This document shows, piece by piece, positions 52,285-61,049 of a DNA stretch of 64,000 bases. Position 1 is the first letter of the stretch. Every line of letters starts with the position of its first letter. This stretch comes from Actinomycetota bacterium (GTDB lineage Bacteria > Actinomycetota > Acidimicrobiia > Acidimicrobiales > Ilumatobacteraceae): assembly GCA_030645495.1 (NCBI GenBank), contig JAUSLV010000002.1, positions 62,001 to 126,000 of the forward strand, written 5' to 3'. Below the pieces are notes generated by a model. The model ran no database searches. It worked only from the letters and a program-made list of their open reading frames with translations, and was not told where the DNA came from. Made by a program: the position numbers and the translations under genes.

Positions 52285-53973
52285 TCAACGGCGACGTCGG
52301 GTGCAGCGGCGGGCGATCGCTGCGAGCAGGCCGACGGAGACTGCGGCAGTGAGCACATCGAGGAGGTGGGGCAATCCATGGCGGTAGAGCCGGTCGTCGA
52401 TCCGTCCGAGGCGCCGGAGCGCGGCAGGTTTGTGCTGCGCGATGACCGTCACGTCCGGCTCGATGAGCTGTGCTGCGCGCCGGCCGCTTTCGACGGCGCC
52501 TTCGATGCTCCACACGTCGGCGGCGGTGCGCGTGTGCGCTCCTGCGAGCACGAGGTTCGGCACCGGGGTTGCCTGGGTGGGCTGGAACGGCTGGGTGTGT
52601 GTGGAGTTCACCCACTTCGGGTCGCTGCCGGTGATGCCGTCGTGGGAGAAGGTCCATTCGTGCCACACCTCGATCCGCACGATCGGGAACGATGCCAAGC
52701 TGCGGCCGTGGTTCGCTTCGCGGATGAGGGCGTCGAGCGAGCCGCAGCGCAGTAGTTGTGCGTGCACCTCGTCGATGAACTGCTGTTTGGTGCAGTGCGC
52801 GACGGGCAGGCCGTGAACGCGCCCGGGAACGCTGGACACGCACGACGTGCCGGTCCACAGCGAGGCAACGCCGTCGCCGAGGTCGACACCGGCCGACCAG
52901 GCTTGTTCCTCGGCGAAGATGGTCAGGTCGAACTCGGAGTCGGAGACGACCACGGCGCAGCGTGCGCGTGGCCAGGCGATGGGTTCACCGAATGCGATGC
53001 GGAACGACACCTGCACGTGCGGACCATCGGCGGTCAACGGCTTGAACAGACAGAGCTGATCCAGCCGGGCCAGAGCAGGTGTGCGGTCGAGGATCTCGAC
53101 AGCGGCGAACGGGTTCGTCGCGAAGACGTGCACGTCGGCCTCCACACGCTCGCCCGACTCGAGATGGGCGGCGGTGATGGTGGTGCCGTCGTAGTCGAAG
53201 TGGTGCAGCGCCTGTTCCCAATGAAAGCTGACACCTGCTGTCGTCAGGTGCTGGATCCACCGGTCGAACCAGAATTCGCTGCTCGGGCCGCGCAGCAGCA
53301 ACCAACCGGATCGTGCGCCATGCGTCCACGCGGGGCCTTCGGAATCGGCGGCGTGCTGGTGCGATGGCTTCGAGGTGAGTTGCTTCAGGAAGAACTGTCC
53401 GGCTTGATGCAGTGACACGCGGGTCCAGTCGGATCCGATCCACGGACCGAAGCATGCCGACCACGTCGACGACGCCTCGGCGCTCAGCCGCTTGCCCCAC
53501 TCTGCAGCAGCGTTGCGCGTTGCGTAGCGCTCGCTGCTGCGCCGGTTGGCGGTCCATTCCTTGACCATCAGCCGCATCCACCAGACCCGGTCGACGCGGG
53601 TCATCCGGAACATGCGGCGGACATCGATCACACGGTCGGCCGGGTCGTCGAATTCGGCGGTGCCGACATCGGGGGCGACACCGAAGTCGATCGGCCGCGA
53701 CAACGCACGGTCGTAGACGCTTCCTTGCTCGTCGAACGGGATCTGTCGCATCAGGTCGAACACGTTGTGGTACCAGGGCCCCATCCCGTGCCACGAATAC
53801 TCCGATGGCATCGCGTGGTCGCCCGTACCGCGGGCCGAGCGGAAGAAGCCTCCGGCCTCGGTTTTGGCTTCGTACACAGTCACCGTCCAGCCGCGACGGC
53901 TGAACTCGTGGGCAGCGGTCAGCCCGGCGATGCCGGCGCCGTACACGGCAACCGTGCGAGCCGGCGAAGTCAT
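52285..53973 (-). CDS. FAD amine-oxidase-like desaturase with C-terminal anchor
   Basis: 562 residues. N-terminal FAD-binding YGAGIAGLTAAHEFSRRGW; C-terminal LVLAGAHTRTAADVWSIEGA is the FAD end motif. The class (phytoene desaturase, hydroxysqualene dehydroxylase) works on isoprenoids. A C-terminal helix with basic tail (ARRCTRRRR) suggests membrane attachment. ATG at 53971-53973. A 118-bp piece of its start is duplicated at 46373-46490. Confidence 0.85.
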   Translation of the reverse strand: MTSPARTVAVYGAGIAGLTAAHEFSRRGWTVTVYEAKTEAGGFFRSARGTGDHAMPSEYSWHGMGPWYHNVFDLMRQIPFDEQGSVYDRALSRPIDFGVAPDVGTAEFDDPADRVIDVRRMFRMTRVDRVWWMRLMVKEWTANRRSSERYATRNAAAEWGKRLSAEASSTWSACFGPWIGSDWTRVSLHQAGQFFLKQLTSKPSHQHAADSEGPAWTHGARSGWLLLRGPSSEFWFDRWIQHLTTAGVSFHWEQALHHFDYDGTTITAAHLESGERVEADVHVFATNPFAAVEILDRTPALARLDQLCLFKPLTADGPHVQVSFRIAFGEPIAWPRARCAVVVSDSEFDLTIFAEEQAWSAGVDLGDGVASLWTGTSCVSSVPGRVHGLPVAHCTKQQFIDEVHAQLLRCGSLDALIREANHGRSLASFPIVRIEVWHEWTFSHDGITGSDPKWVNSTHTQPFQPTQATPVPNLVLAGAHTRTAADVWSIEGAVESGRRAAQLIEPDVTVIAQHKPAALRRLGRIDDRLYRHGLPHLLDVLTAAVSVGLLAAIARRCTRRRR

Positions 53974-54190
53974 CGCGCTGGAACCAACTGCGTCGGTGGG
54001 CACGGATTCTGCGTTCCTCACGTCGGTCCTCACTTGTCGAGGGGCCGACCAGTTCGGCGGCGACGGTGGAACACCGCGCCATCGACGGTTCAGCTCGCCC
54101 TGGAACCGGACTGTTCCCCGTGCGGGCCGGTTTCAACCATGGCGTGGGTCACCGCGACGCTGGTCCGCAGGGTGGCCCCGGCCCCTGAGC

Positions 54191-56473
54191 TCACGTCACG
54201 GCTTCGACCCTGGCGGGCACGTGTTTGTGCAAGGGCGTTCCCGCGAACTCGTCGCGGTGCAGGTACGAGGTCAGCTCGTTCGGTGACACACCGGCCCCGT
54301 CGATGCCGAAGCCGTTCGGCAACGACACATGGCCGGCGCGCATCGCCTCGGCCACCTCCACCATCACCTCCACCGAACCCGACGCGGTCGTCACCCGCGC
54401 ACGGCCACCGTCCACCAAGCCCAACGCGGCCGCATCGGCGGGCGCCACGCGCAAGGCACCGTGCTCGTCCTTCTTGCGCCACGTGCGATCACGGAAGATC
54501 GTGTTGGCCGTGAACGAGCGGCGCTCGCCGGCCGACAGCACCAATGGGAATGACGGGTCGTGCGGCGGGCCATCCGGCGAGAGGCGAGTGAGCTCGTCCA
54601 TCATCTCCGCAACCACAAGATGGATGCGGCCGTCGTCGGTGCCCAGGCGCGTCCAGCTCACCTCGTGATCGTCCACCGAGAACGTGATGCCACTGGGCGA
54701 CGACAGGATCGCGTCGAACAACGCCTCCCCCAGCTCCAGCCCCTCACCCTCGATACCTGCCGCGCGCACGCTGTCGGGGTACGTCATCGCACAACGGTGT
54801 GCCGCGTTCCACAGCACCGCCGCCGCGGCCGCACCGTGCGGCAACGTGGGGCCGAGCGTGCGGTACAGGATCACCGGCGCCACCGCCCCCAGCTCGGGGT
54901 GCGCGCCCATGTACTCCAAGAACGCGGCGCCGAACGCGAGACGGCTCTCACCCGCCAGGCCACGCAGGCGGGCCATGTCGTCGGGGTTCAGCAGGCCGGC
55001 CGCCTCGACGATGCGGGCGTGGATCTCGGGCTCGGGCAATGTACCCGGCAACGGATCCAGCAGTGGCCGGCGCAGATGGAACACATTGCCCGGGAACTCG
55101 AAGTTGAAGAACGTGCATTCGAACTTCTCGTACTGCGACGCTGCCGGCAACACGTAGTGCGCCTCTTGCGCGGTCTCGGTCATCGCCACATCGATCACCA
55201 CCAACAGGTCGAGCGCCCGCAACGCCTCACGCATGCGATTGCTGTCGGCCAGCGAGTGGGCCGGGTTGCCCGAGTCGACCAGCATCGCCCGATAGCGCCG
55301 CGGGTGATCGGTGAGGATCTCCTCGCTCACCACATTGCACGGCACCAGTCCGCTGATGATGCGCGCTCCCGCCACCGGCGACGTCTTCCCTGTGTACACC
55401 TTGCCAGCAGCCACCAGCGGCACCATCGCCGTCGGGATGAACTGCGCGCCCGGCTTGCCGAAGTTGCCGGTGAGCACCCACACCAACTTCTCCAGCCAGC
55501 TGCACAGCGTGGAGTTCAGCCCCATCTGCACGCCGAGGTCTTCGAACACGGCCACGCTGTCGGCCGCAGCAATGCGTCGCGCCGCGCCACGCACCAACTG
55601 CGGGTCGAGGTCGCACACGCGGGCGAACGCATCCACATCGATGGTGCGCAAGACCGCGCAGACCTCGTCGGTGCCAGCCACGTGATCGCGAACCCACTCA
55701 CCGGCGGTCAGGCCCTCTTGCACGATCGTGGCCGCCAGCGCGGCAAGACACCACGCATCGGTTCCCGGCCGCACGGCCAGGTGGAAGTCGGCCATCTCCG
55801 CCGTCTCGGTGCGGCGCGGGTCGATCACGATCATCGCCCGCTGCGGGTCGCGAGCGATCTCCTTCAACGTCGTTCGCGCGTGCGGCATGCCGTGCGACTG
55901 CCACGGGTTCTTCCCCACGAACAACGCCACCTCGCAGTGCTCGAAGTCGCCACGCACGCCACGCCCGAACATCTCGCCGTTCACCCAGAACTCGCCGGTC
56001 TTCTCCTGCGCCAGTGCACTCGAGCGATAGCGACCGCCGAACCCGCGGAACGTCGCTGCCGCATAGGCCCCCAACAGGTGATTGCCCTGCCCTCCTCCGC
56101 CGTAGAAGAAGATCGACTCACCGCCGTACGTGTCGCGCACGCGGGCGAACGCCTCGGCCACCTCGCGCACTGCCGTGTCCCAATCGATCGCCTCGTACGT
56201 GCCGTCTTCACGCCGGCGCATCGGCGAGGTGAGGCGCTCGCCACCGTTCTGGTAGTGGTTCAGGCGCAACGCCTTCTCACACGTGTACCCCTTCGACGCC
56301 GGGTGGGCCTTGTCGCCGCGGATGCGGTCGAACGTGCGGCCGTCGCCCCCGAGGCGCACCTCGATGCCACAGTTGCACTCGCACAAGATGCATGCGGTGG
56401 GGGCGTAGGCAGCGACGTCGGCGTCGGTCGGGTCGGTGCTCGTGTCGGCGACGATGGTTCCGGTGTTCGTCAT
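54191..56473 (-). CDS. Molybdopterin-dependent oxidoreductase with [4Fe-4S] cluster
   Basis: 760 residues. Cluster Cys28-x2-Cys31-x3-Cys35 ... Cys65 (ACILCECNCGIEV, YTCEKAL), the molybdopterin domains (GGGGQGNHLLG, NPWQSHGMPHARTTL), and a C-terminal MoeA-like dinucleotide-binding domain. The nitrate reductase/formate dehydrogenase superfamily. No chaperone or redox partner gene is adjacent, so substrate is open. ATG at 56471-56473. Confidence 0.92.
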   Translation of the reverse strand: MTNTGTIVADTSTDPTDADVAAYAPTACILCECNCGIEVRLGGDGRTFDRIRGDKAHPASKGYTCEKALRLNHYQNGGERLTSPMRRREDGTYEAIDWDTAVREVAEAFARVRDTYGGESIFFYGGGGQGNHLLGAYAAATFRGFGGRYRSSALAQEKTGEFWVNGEMFGRGVRGDFEHCEVALFVGKNPWQSHGMPHARTTLKEIARDPQRAMIVIDPRRTETAEMADFHLAVRPGTDAWCLAALAATIVQEGLTAGEWVRDHVAGTDEVCAVLRTIDVDAFARVCDLDPQLVRGAARRIAAADSVAVFEDLGVQMGLNSTLCSWLEKLVWVLTGNFGKPGAQFIPTAMVPLVAAGKVYTGKTSPVAGARIISGLVPCNVVSEEILTDHPRRYRAMLVDSGNPAHSLADSNRMREALRALDLLVVIDVAMTETAQEAHYVLPAASQYEKFECTFFNFEFPGNVFHLRRPLLDPLPGTLPEPEIHARIVEAAGLLNPDDMARLRGLAGESRLAFGAAFLEYMGAHPELGAVAPVILYRTLGPTLPHGAAAAAVLWNAAHRCAMTYPDSVRAAGIEGEGLELGEALFDAILSSPSGITFSVDDHEVSWTRLGTDDGRIHLVVAEMMDELTRLSPDGPPHDPSFPLVLSAGERRSFTANTIFRDRTWRKKDEHGALRVAPADAAALGLVDGGRARVTTASGSVEVMVEVAEAMRAGHVSLPNGFGIDGAGVSPNELTSYLHRDEFAGTPLHKHVPARVEAVT

Positions 56474-56684
56474 GACGACGACATTCTCACGTCGGCAGGG
56501 ACGGTTCAAGAGTCAGAGCGCGCAGCAGGTGGCGCTCAGCACGCCACGGGAGTGCAGCACCTCTCACCGGTGCCGGTGGATGCCCTGTGCAGCCAACCTG
56601 CCGCGTGTCGAACTCGGACGGGGAGCCCGGCTCCCCCCGCCGCGCCTGACCCGGGCGGGGCGCCGCTGGCGGACACGGCCGGTC

Positions 56685-56750
56685 TGGGCCATCCCGCGCC
56701 CACGGGCGCGCTTCGTTGCCGCCACGCGTACGAACCACGCCCACCTCCTC
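56685..56750. repeat. Dispersed palindromic element, copy 3 (decayed)
   Basis: Left arm GCCCACGGGCGCGCTTC (56698-56714) intact, loop GTTGCCGCCACGCGTAC, right arm broken (GAACCACGCCCACC). The rest of 56474-56816 contains no gene I can support. Confidence 0.8.
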
Positions 56751-56816
56751 GATCGCGCTCAAGCCAAGGGCAAAGGGCCGTGAAACTGTGCGACACCCAG
56801 GCGCGACAGTGAGCCC

Positions 56817-57137
56817 ATGAGTACCGACACACGACCCGACATCTTCGTGCTGATCGAGCCCACCGGCGTTGATCACTGGCTGGAGATGCTGCACAGGATG
56901 GCCGACAAGATGCGCGAGTACGACGGGCGGCACCTGGGAGCGCGCCTCGATCTAATGGCCGACGAGGTGGAGACCTGCGCGGACCGGAAGTGGCGCGACC
57001 GCAAAGGCCGCCCGATCAAGGCGTTCGAGTTCCGCGTCGTGTTCACCGAGCTCCCCGAGCGCGGCCTCGACATCAAGGCCTCGCTCAGGCCCGTCCGACC
57101 GGCGTCCTCTCGATCGCCAGTCCGCCGCGCCGCTTGA
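56817..57137 (+). CDS. Hypothetical protein before the TA island
   Basis: 106 residues, charged, no family seen: MSTDTRPDIFVLIEPTGVDH then MADKMREYDGRHLGARLDLM, and a basic tail (SSRSPVRRAA). The ATG has no strong ribosome site. It could be a small TA-island cargo gene. Confidence 0.5.
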   Translation: MSTDTRPDIFVLIEPTGVDHWLEMLHRMADKMREYDGRHLGARLDLMADEVETCADRKWRDRKGRPIKAFEFRVVFTELPERGLDIKASLRPVRPASSRSPVRRAA

Positions 57138-57182
57138 AGGCCGACCTGCTCACACGAGCGGCATGGCTTGCGGCCACGGTGG

Positions 57183-57204
57183 CTCATATACTTTTGTATA
57201 TGAG
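57183..57204. promoter_or_regulatory. Perfect palindrome over the MntA start codon
   Basis: CTCATATAC-TTTT-GTATATGAG spans 57183-57204. It contains a -10 box TATACT (57187-57192) and the ATG (57200-57202). A repressor bound here blocks both promoter and start; the HTH-MntA protein is the natural candidate. Confidence 0.85.
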
Positions 57205-57700
57205 CGTCGACCCTGCCGAGCTGATCCGTTCGATGCGTGCGTTCGTCGGCCTGTCGCAAGAGCAGCTGGCCACACGTGCCGGCATGGCGCAATCGGCTGT
57301 GTCGAACTACGAGAACGGACGCAAGGTGCCCACGTTGGCGACACTTGAACGGCTCGCGCGAGCGGCCGAGGCAGAACTCGATCTCTCCTATGTCCCGGCC
57401 AGAACCGCGCGCCGCGTCACGCTGGCGACGTTGCACCGCAGGCGGGGCGACATCGAAGCTGCCTGCGCTCGCCATGGGGCCAGCAGACCTCGCGTGTTCG
57501 GCTCGGTCGCCCGAGGTGACGCTCGGGTCGACTCCGACATCGATCTCCTCGTCGATCTGCAGCCGGGCCGCACCCTGCTCGACATCGCAGCGTTGCACGA
57601 CGAGCTCGTCGAGCTGCTGGGCCACGAGGTCGACGTGCTCACTTCAGGCGCCATCCGTGGACGGCTCGCACACATCGCCGACGAAGCCGTGGCCATATGA
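57200..57700 (+). CDS. mntA: HTH-MntA nucleotidyltransferase antitoxin
   Basis: 166 residues. XRE HTH (1-55, LSQEQLATRAGMAQSAVSNY) then a minimal nucleotidyltransferase (MNT): Gly101-Ser102-x10-Asp113-x-Asp115 (FGSVARG, DSDIDLLVD). MntA enzymes AMPylate the partner HepT toxin on a tyrosine. The HTH is a fusion to MntA, which would let the antitoxin bind its own operator (57183-57204). Leaderless ATG; overlaps HepT by 4 nt. Confidence 0.9.
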   Translation: MSVDPAELIRSMRAFVGLSQEQLATRAGMAQSAVSNYENGRKVPTLATLERLARAAEAELDLSYVPARTARRVTLATLHRRRGDIEAACARHGASRPRVFGSVARGDARVDSDIDLLVDLQPGRTLLDIAALHDELVELLGHEVDVLTSGAIRGRLAHIADEAVAI

Positions 57701-58026
57701 GAACCAGCGAGCAACTCCTCGCCGACATCCTGACGGCGACCACTGATGCTGCCCGCCTTGTGGATGTGGGGCACCACCGGTTCGTCACCGATCCGTTGTT
57801 GATCCGTGCAGCCAAGAACATCATCAGCGAGATCGGCGAGGCCGCCAAAGGGCTGGACGACACCGTGCTCGCCACCATCCCTGGCGTGCCCTGGAAGGCT
57901 GTCAAGGGAATGCGCGACAAGGTCGTGCACGACTACCCGGAACTGGATCTCGACCTGCTGTGGGACACGTTGGTGCACGGGCTACCCGTGCTGCACCGTG
58001 CCATTGTCGAACGCGACCGCAGCTGA
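57697..58026 (+). CDS. hepT: HepT-type HEPN toxin
   Basis: 109 residues, DUF86 HEPN fold. RX4HXY motif at Arg73, His78, Tyr80 (GMRDKVVHDY); the Tyr is the AMPylation target in this toxin family. HEPN toxins are RNases. Forms a type VII toxin-antitoxin pair with the gene before it. Confidence 0.9.
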   Translation: MRTSEQLLADILTATTDAARLVDVGHHRFVTDPLLIRAAKNIISEIGEAAKGLDDTVLATIPGVPWKAVKGMRDKVVHDYPELDLDLLWDTLVHGLPVLHRAIVERDRS

Positions 58027-58125
58027 CTCCCGTCCACGACGGGATGGCGGATGATGGCCACGGTTGGTAGCCGCCCCGGATGGCATCCTGACCCCGATGC
58101 CACGCGAAAGGCCGATGGTCCTCGC

Positions 58126-58857
58126 TCACCCCAGGAGGGCGAGGTCGCGCCGGATGTAGCGCAGGTGGGCCCACTCCTCCTCGAGGATCACGCGCACGCA
58201 GTCGCCGACGGTGGGGTGCCAGTCGTCGCCGCCCCACGGGTTGTCACGCTCCTCGGCGAGCAGCTCGGGCGTGGCAGTGGCCACGAAGTCGGTCACCAGC
58301 TGCTGCCGCTGGGCGCGCACCTCGAGGATCTCCGCGAACGTCGGCGTGTCGGCGCGGAAGATCGACATGTCGAAGCCCATTTGTGCCGCACCAGTGAAGA
58401 TCTGGCCGATCTCGTGGAACGGCTGCTCGATCCTCATGATCCCGCCGCGCAGCCAGGCATCGGTGGCCAGCACGAGGTGACGCAGGGTCTGGGCCAACGA
58501 CCAATCACCTTCGACGTGGGCGTCCACCAGTGCCGCAGGCGTGTTGGCCACCGTCGTCGCCCACGCGGCCTGCACCGCCACCCATCCGTCGCGCAGGCCC
58601 TCGGGCGTCTGCGCCTTCTGCAGCTCACGACCGGGGAACTGCCGGTTCAGCTCGGCCTCCACGAGCGGCACCACATCGACGCCGTTGACGATGAGGGTGC
58701 CGAAGAACAGGTCGTGGCTGTCGATGTCCAGCCCACCGCAATCGACGCTGCGCATCGTCACCCCGCTGACATCGCACGACTTCAGGACGGCGCCCTTGAA
58801 GCTCGTCCTGACGAACGTCGCGCCCTCGAACCCCTCGGTACCTGAATAGACAGTCAT
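58126..58857 (-). CDS. Pentapeptide-like plus DinB domain protein
   Basis: 243 residues. N-terminal 60 residues show a pentapeptide-repeat pattern (FEGATFVRTSFKGAVLKSCD), then a DinB/maleylpyruvate isomerase-type helical domain (AELNRQFPGRELQK, HLVLATDAWLRGG, EEEWAHLRYIRRDLALL). Function unknown. ATG at 58855-58857. Confidence 0.78.
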   Translation of the reverse strand: MTVYSGTEGFEGATFVRTSFKGAVLKSCDVSGVTMRSVDCGGLDIDSHDLFFGTLIVNGVDVVPLVEAELNRQFPGRELQKAQTPEGLRDGWVAVQAAWATTVANTPAALVDAHVEGDWSLAQTLRHLVLATDAWLRGGIMRIEQPFHEIGQIFTGAAQMGFDMSIFRADTPTFAEILEVRAQRQQLVTDFVATATPELLAEERDNPWGGDDWHPTVGDCVRVILEEEWAHLRYIRRDLALLG

Positions 58858-58930
58858 GGCGACATTCTGGCCGAGTTGGGCGTGGCCGAGAGCCAGCCGC
58901 ATTCGGGGGTGGATCCAGAAGGGCGGTCGA

Positions 58931-59689
58931 TCAGCCCTTGCGGTTTGCGCGACGTGCCCGCTCTTCGATCTCGGCCAGAACCTGTGAGCGAAACGGTTCT
59001 GGCACCTCGTGCCAGCTGGTGAAAGTGCGTGGGCTTGAGGATTGATCGGGGGTCTGCGCTGCCGTGCTCTCGAGTGCCACCGCCCAATTCGCGAAGAAGC
59101 GTCGGAGATCGGCGACGTCACTTGGGGCTACGGGGATCTCGTCATCGCCGAAGCGATCGAGCGTTCGCATCATCTCTGCGAGCACGCTGAGGTCGATTCC
59201 GAGATCCACCTGCAACGCCCAGTACAGGAGCAGCGAACGGCTGAACCGTTGAGCGAGCACCCAGACATCGGCGAAGTCGCGCGCCTCTGCTCGCCCGAAC
59301 AGCGCCGCCAGTTTGCGACCCCCGAGCTCCTCGGGGTGGAACGTGGGACCCACCACCGACAGCACGGGCGGGCGAGCCGGCGGCGCATCGATCGCGATGT
59401 CCACCAGGAGCTCGTGGGCACCCGCGACACGGAGGCGAGCAAAGGTAGGGCCGTCCTGAATTCGGGTGACGGACCACCCGCGGCGGGCGACGGCCACCTC
59501 GAACTGGTCGCGCACAGCAACGACATCGACTCGGTCGCGCTGCCCGAAGAAGTCGAGATCGTCGGTGGGGCGAGTGGTCAGCTCGTTGGCCAGCAACGCC
59601 GCCCCACCGGCCAGCAGGAACCCCTCCGAAGCGGGGAGGGAGAAGAACAGCTGCGCCACTTCGGCCTGGAAGTGAGTGAGCGCACTCAT
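58931..59689 (-). CDS. AbiEii/AbiGii-type nucleotidyltransferase toxin
   Basis: 252 residues. LAGGAALLANELTTRPTDDL and DFFGQRDRVDVVAV give the nucleotidyltransferase site; later GRKLAALFGRAEARDFADVW. Members block growth by adding nucleotides to tRNA. The start at 59689 overlaps the upstream HTH gene by 4 nt; the two form an AbiE-like module. Confidence 0.88.
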   Translation of the reverse strand: MSALTHFQAEVAQLFFSLPASEGFLLAGGAALLANELTTRPTDDLDFFGQRDRVDVVAVRDQFEVAVARRGWSVTRIQDGPTFARLRVAGAHELLVDIAIDAPPARPPVLSVVGPTFHPEELGGRKLAALFGRAEARDFADVWVLAQRFSRSLLLYWALQVDLGIDLSVLAEMMRTLDRFGDDEIPVAPSDVADLRRFFANWAVALESTAAQTPDQSSSPRTFTSWHEVPEPFRSQVLAEIEERARRANRKG

Positions 59690-60210
59690 GCCGAATCCGC
59701 CTGTGGATGCATCACCTGATCGATCACTGTGTGCCATGCGTTGCGGATGTCGCGGGGCAGCACCAGCTCGGGCCACAGGTCGACCAGCAAGGCGCCATCG
59801 ATGTAGCGCAGCAGGTCGTCGGGCATGCCCTCACGCAGCACGATCTCGTAGCAGCGGGCACGCTGGCGACGATCGGCCAGCGCGAACGACGCACCCGGGC
59901 GCGACCACGCAAGCCCCAACGGCAACGCCACGGTGGCCAGCGATGCTTCGACCGACAGCCGCCACAGGCGGTCGGGTACGAACACCGGGCGGCCGCGGGG
60001 CATCGGCACCTCGGCGAAGGTGACCAGGGGTTGGGCGATCAGTTCCCACCCGGCGCAGCGCAAGATCCGCTCGGCAGTGGCCATGGTGGGCGACTTCCGG
60101 CCGTGCTCGTACGCGGAGAGGGTGGGGCGCGAAGTGCCGGCACGCGCAGCCAGTTCCTCCTGGCTGAGCCCGGCCCCGTGCCGAGCGAGTTTGAGCAGCT
60201 GCGATGCCAT
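59686..60210 (-). CDS. XRE-HTH antitoxin partner of the AbiEii toxin
   Basis: 174 residues with an N-terminal XRE helix-turn-helix (LSQEELAARAGTSRPTLSAY) and an unrecognised C-terminal part (LRYIDGALLVDLWPEL). It is upstream of and overlaps the toxin gene. A leaderless promoter TACACT and operator GTATC-N6-GATAC sit in front of it, so it probably represses itself. Confidence 0.85.
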   Translation of the reverse strand: MASQLLKLARHGAGLSQEELAARAGTSRPTLSAYEHGRKSPTMATAERILRCAGWELIAQPLVTFAEVPMPRGRPVFVPDRLWRLSVEASLATVALPLGLAWSRPGASFALADRRQRARCYEIVLREGMPDDLLRYIDGALLVDLWPELVLPRDIRNAWHTVIDQVMHPQADSA

Positions 60211-60220
60211 GACTGGCAGT

Positions 60221-60236
60221 GTATCCGATCAGATAC
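60221..60236. promoter_or_regulatory. Operator over the AbiE-like promoter
   Basis: GTATC-CGATCA-GATAC (60221-60236) overlaps the minus-strand TACACT -10 box (60218-60223). Likely the HTH antitoxin's own site. Confidence 0.65.
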
Positions 60237-60304
60237 GTTCAGTTCGAGGGGATCGACGGGCGGGCGGGGTCCTCATTGCGACACCCCTCTGGCACCGTTC
60301 CGAC

Positions 60305-60565
60305 ATGCCACGGCTCAGTGAGTTCTACGGGATCGTCATCTACATGTACTTCGCGGACCATGCGCCCCCGCACTTCCACGCGATCTATGCCGAACACGAG
60401 GCGCTGGTTCGCATCGACGATGGGGCGATCATCGGAGGTCGACTACCCACAACTGCCGGCAGGCTGGTTGAGCAATGGCGGATGCTGCACCGTGACGAGC
60501 TCTCGTCGAACTGGGCGCTGGCACAGGTGCCGACGGCGCTGTCGTCCATCGAGCCCCTCCAGTAG
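60305..60565 (+). CDS. DUF4160 protein
   Basis: 86 residues, DUF4160: LSEFYGIVIYMYFADHAPPH and AIYAEHEALVRIDDGAII. These proteins usually pair with DUF2442 as a toxin-antitoxin-like module. No clear ribosome site. Downstream gene begins 10 bp on. Confidence 0.85.
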   Translation: MPRLSEFYGIVIYMYFADHAPPHFHAIYAEHEALVRIDDGAIIGGRLPTTAGRLVEQWRMLHRDELSSNWALAQVPTALSSIEPLQ

Positions 60566-60575
60566 CCTTCATCTC

Positions 60576-60872
60576 ATGGCACCGCTCGTTCGCGTCACCG
60601 CAGTGCAGCACCTTGGTGAGCGACTGTTGCGCGTCACGTTCTCCGACGGACTCGTTCGTGAGCTCGACTTCGAGGGTGCGTTGATCGGGGTGCTCGGCAC
60701 TCTCGACGACGACCTTCTCTTCGTCGCCGTCACAGTCGATGCAACTGCGGGCACGGTGTGCTGGCCCGGAGGGATCGACCTCGACCCCGACGTGTTGCAC
60801 GGTGACTTCGAGGCTGCATCCGCTGTGCGCCCACAGCTCGTCCGCGAGTATCGACTACAACCAGCTGGCTGA
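60576..60872 (+). CDS. DUF2442 protein
   Basis: 98 residues, DUF2442: LLRVTFSDGLVRELDFEGAL then VTVDATAGTVCWPGGIDLDP. Pair of the DUF4160 gene. TAGCCT is 7 nt before the ATG (own leaderless promoter). Confidence 0.85.
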   Translation: MAPLVRVTAVQHLGERLLRVTFSDGLVRELDFEGALIGVLGTLDDDLLFVAVTVDATAGTVCWPGGIDLDPDVLHGDFEAASAVRPQLVREYRLQPAG

Positions 60873-61049
60873 ACTTCGGCGGTTGTTGGCCCGAGGACTT
60901 CGCCCCAATCTCACGAGAGCACGTGGGAGCACTTGCTCTGGACAGAGGCCTCGGGGCAGTCTCTACACGCTGGATGCCGACAGACCGAGCACGCTCCATG
61001 GAGAAGCAAACATCCGAGGCACCTCCAGTTGATAAGTTGGATTCATGCG

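Noticed and set aside
53974-54190. Short open frame (ATLRTSVAVTHAMVETGPHG) before the molybdopterin gene
   Set aside because: No start signal or family; looks like chance frame in GC-rich DNA.
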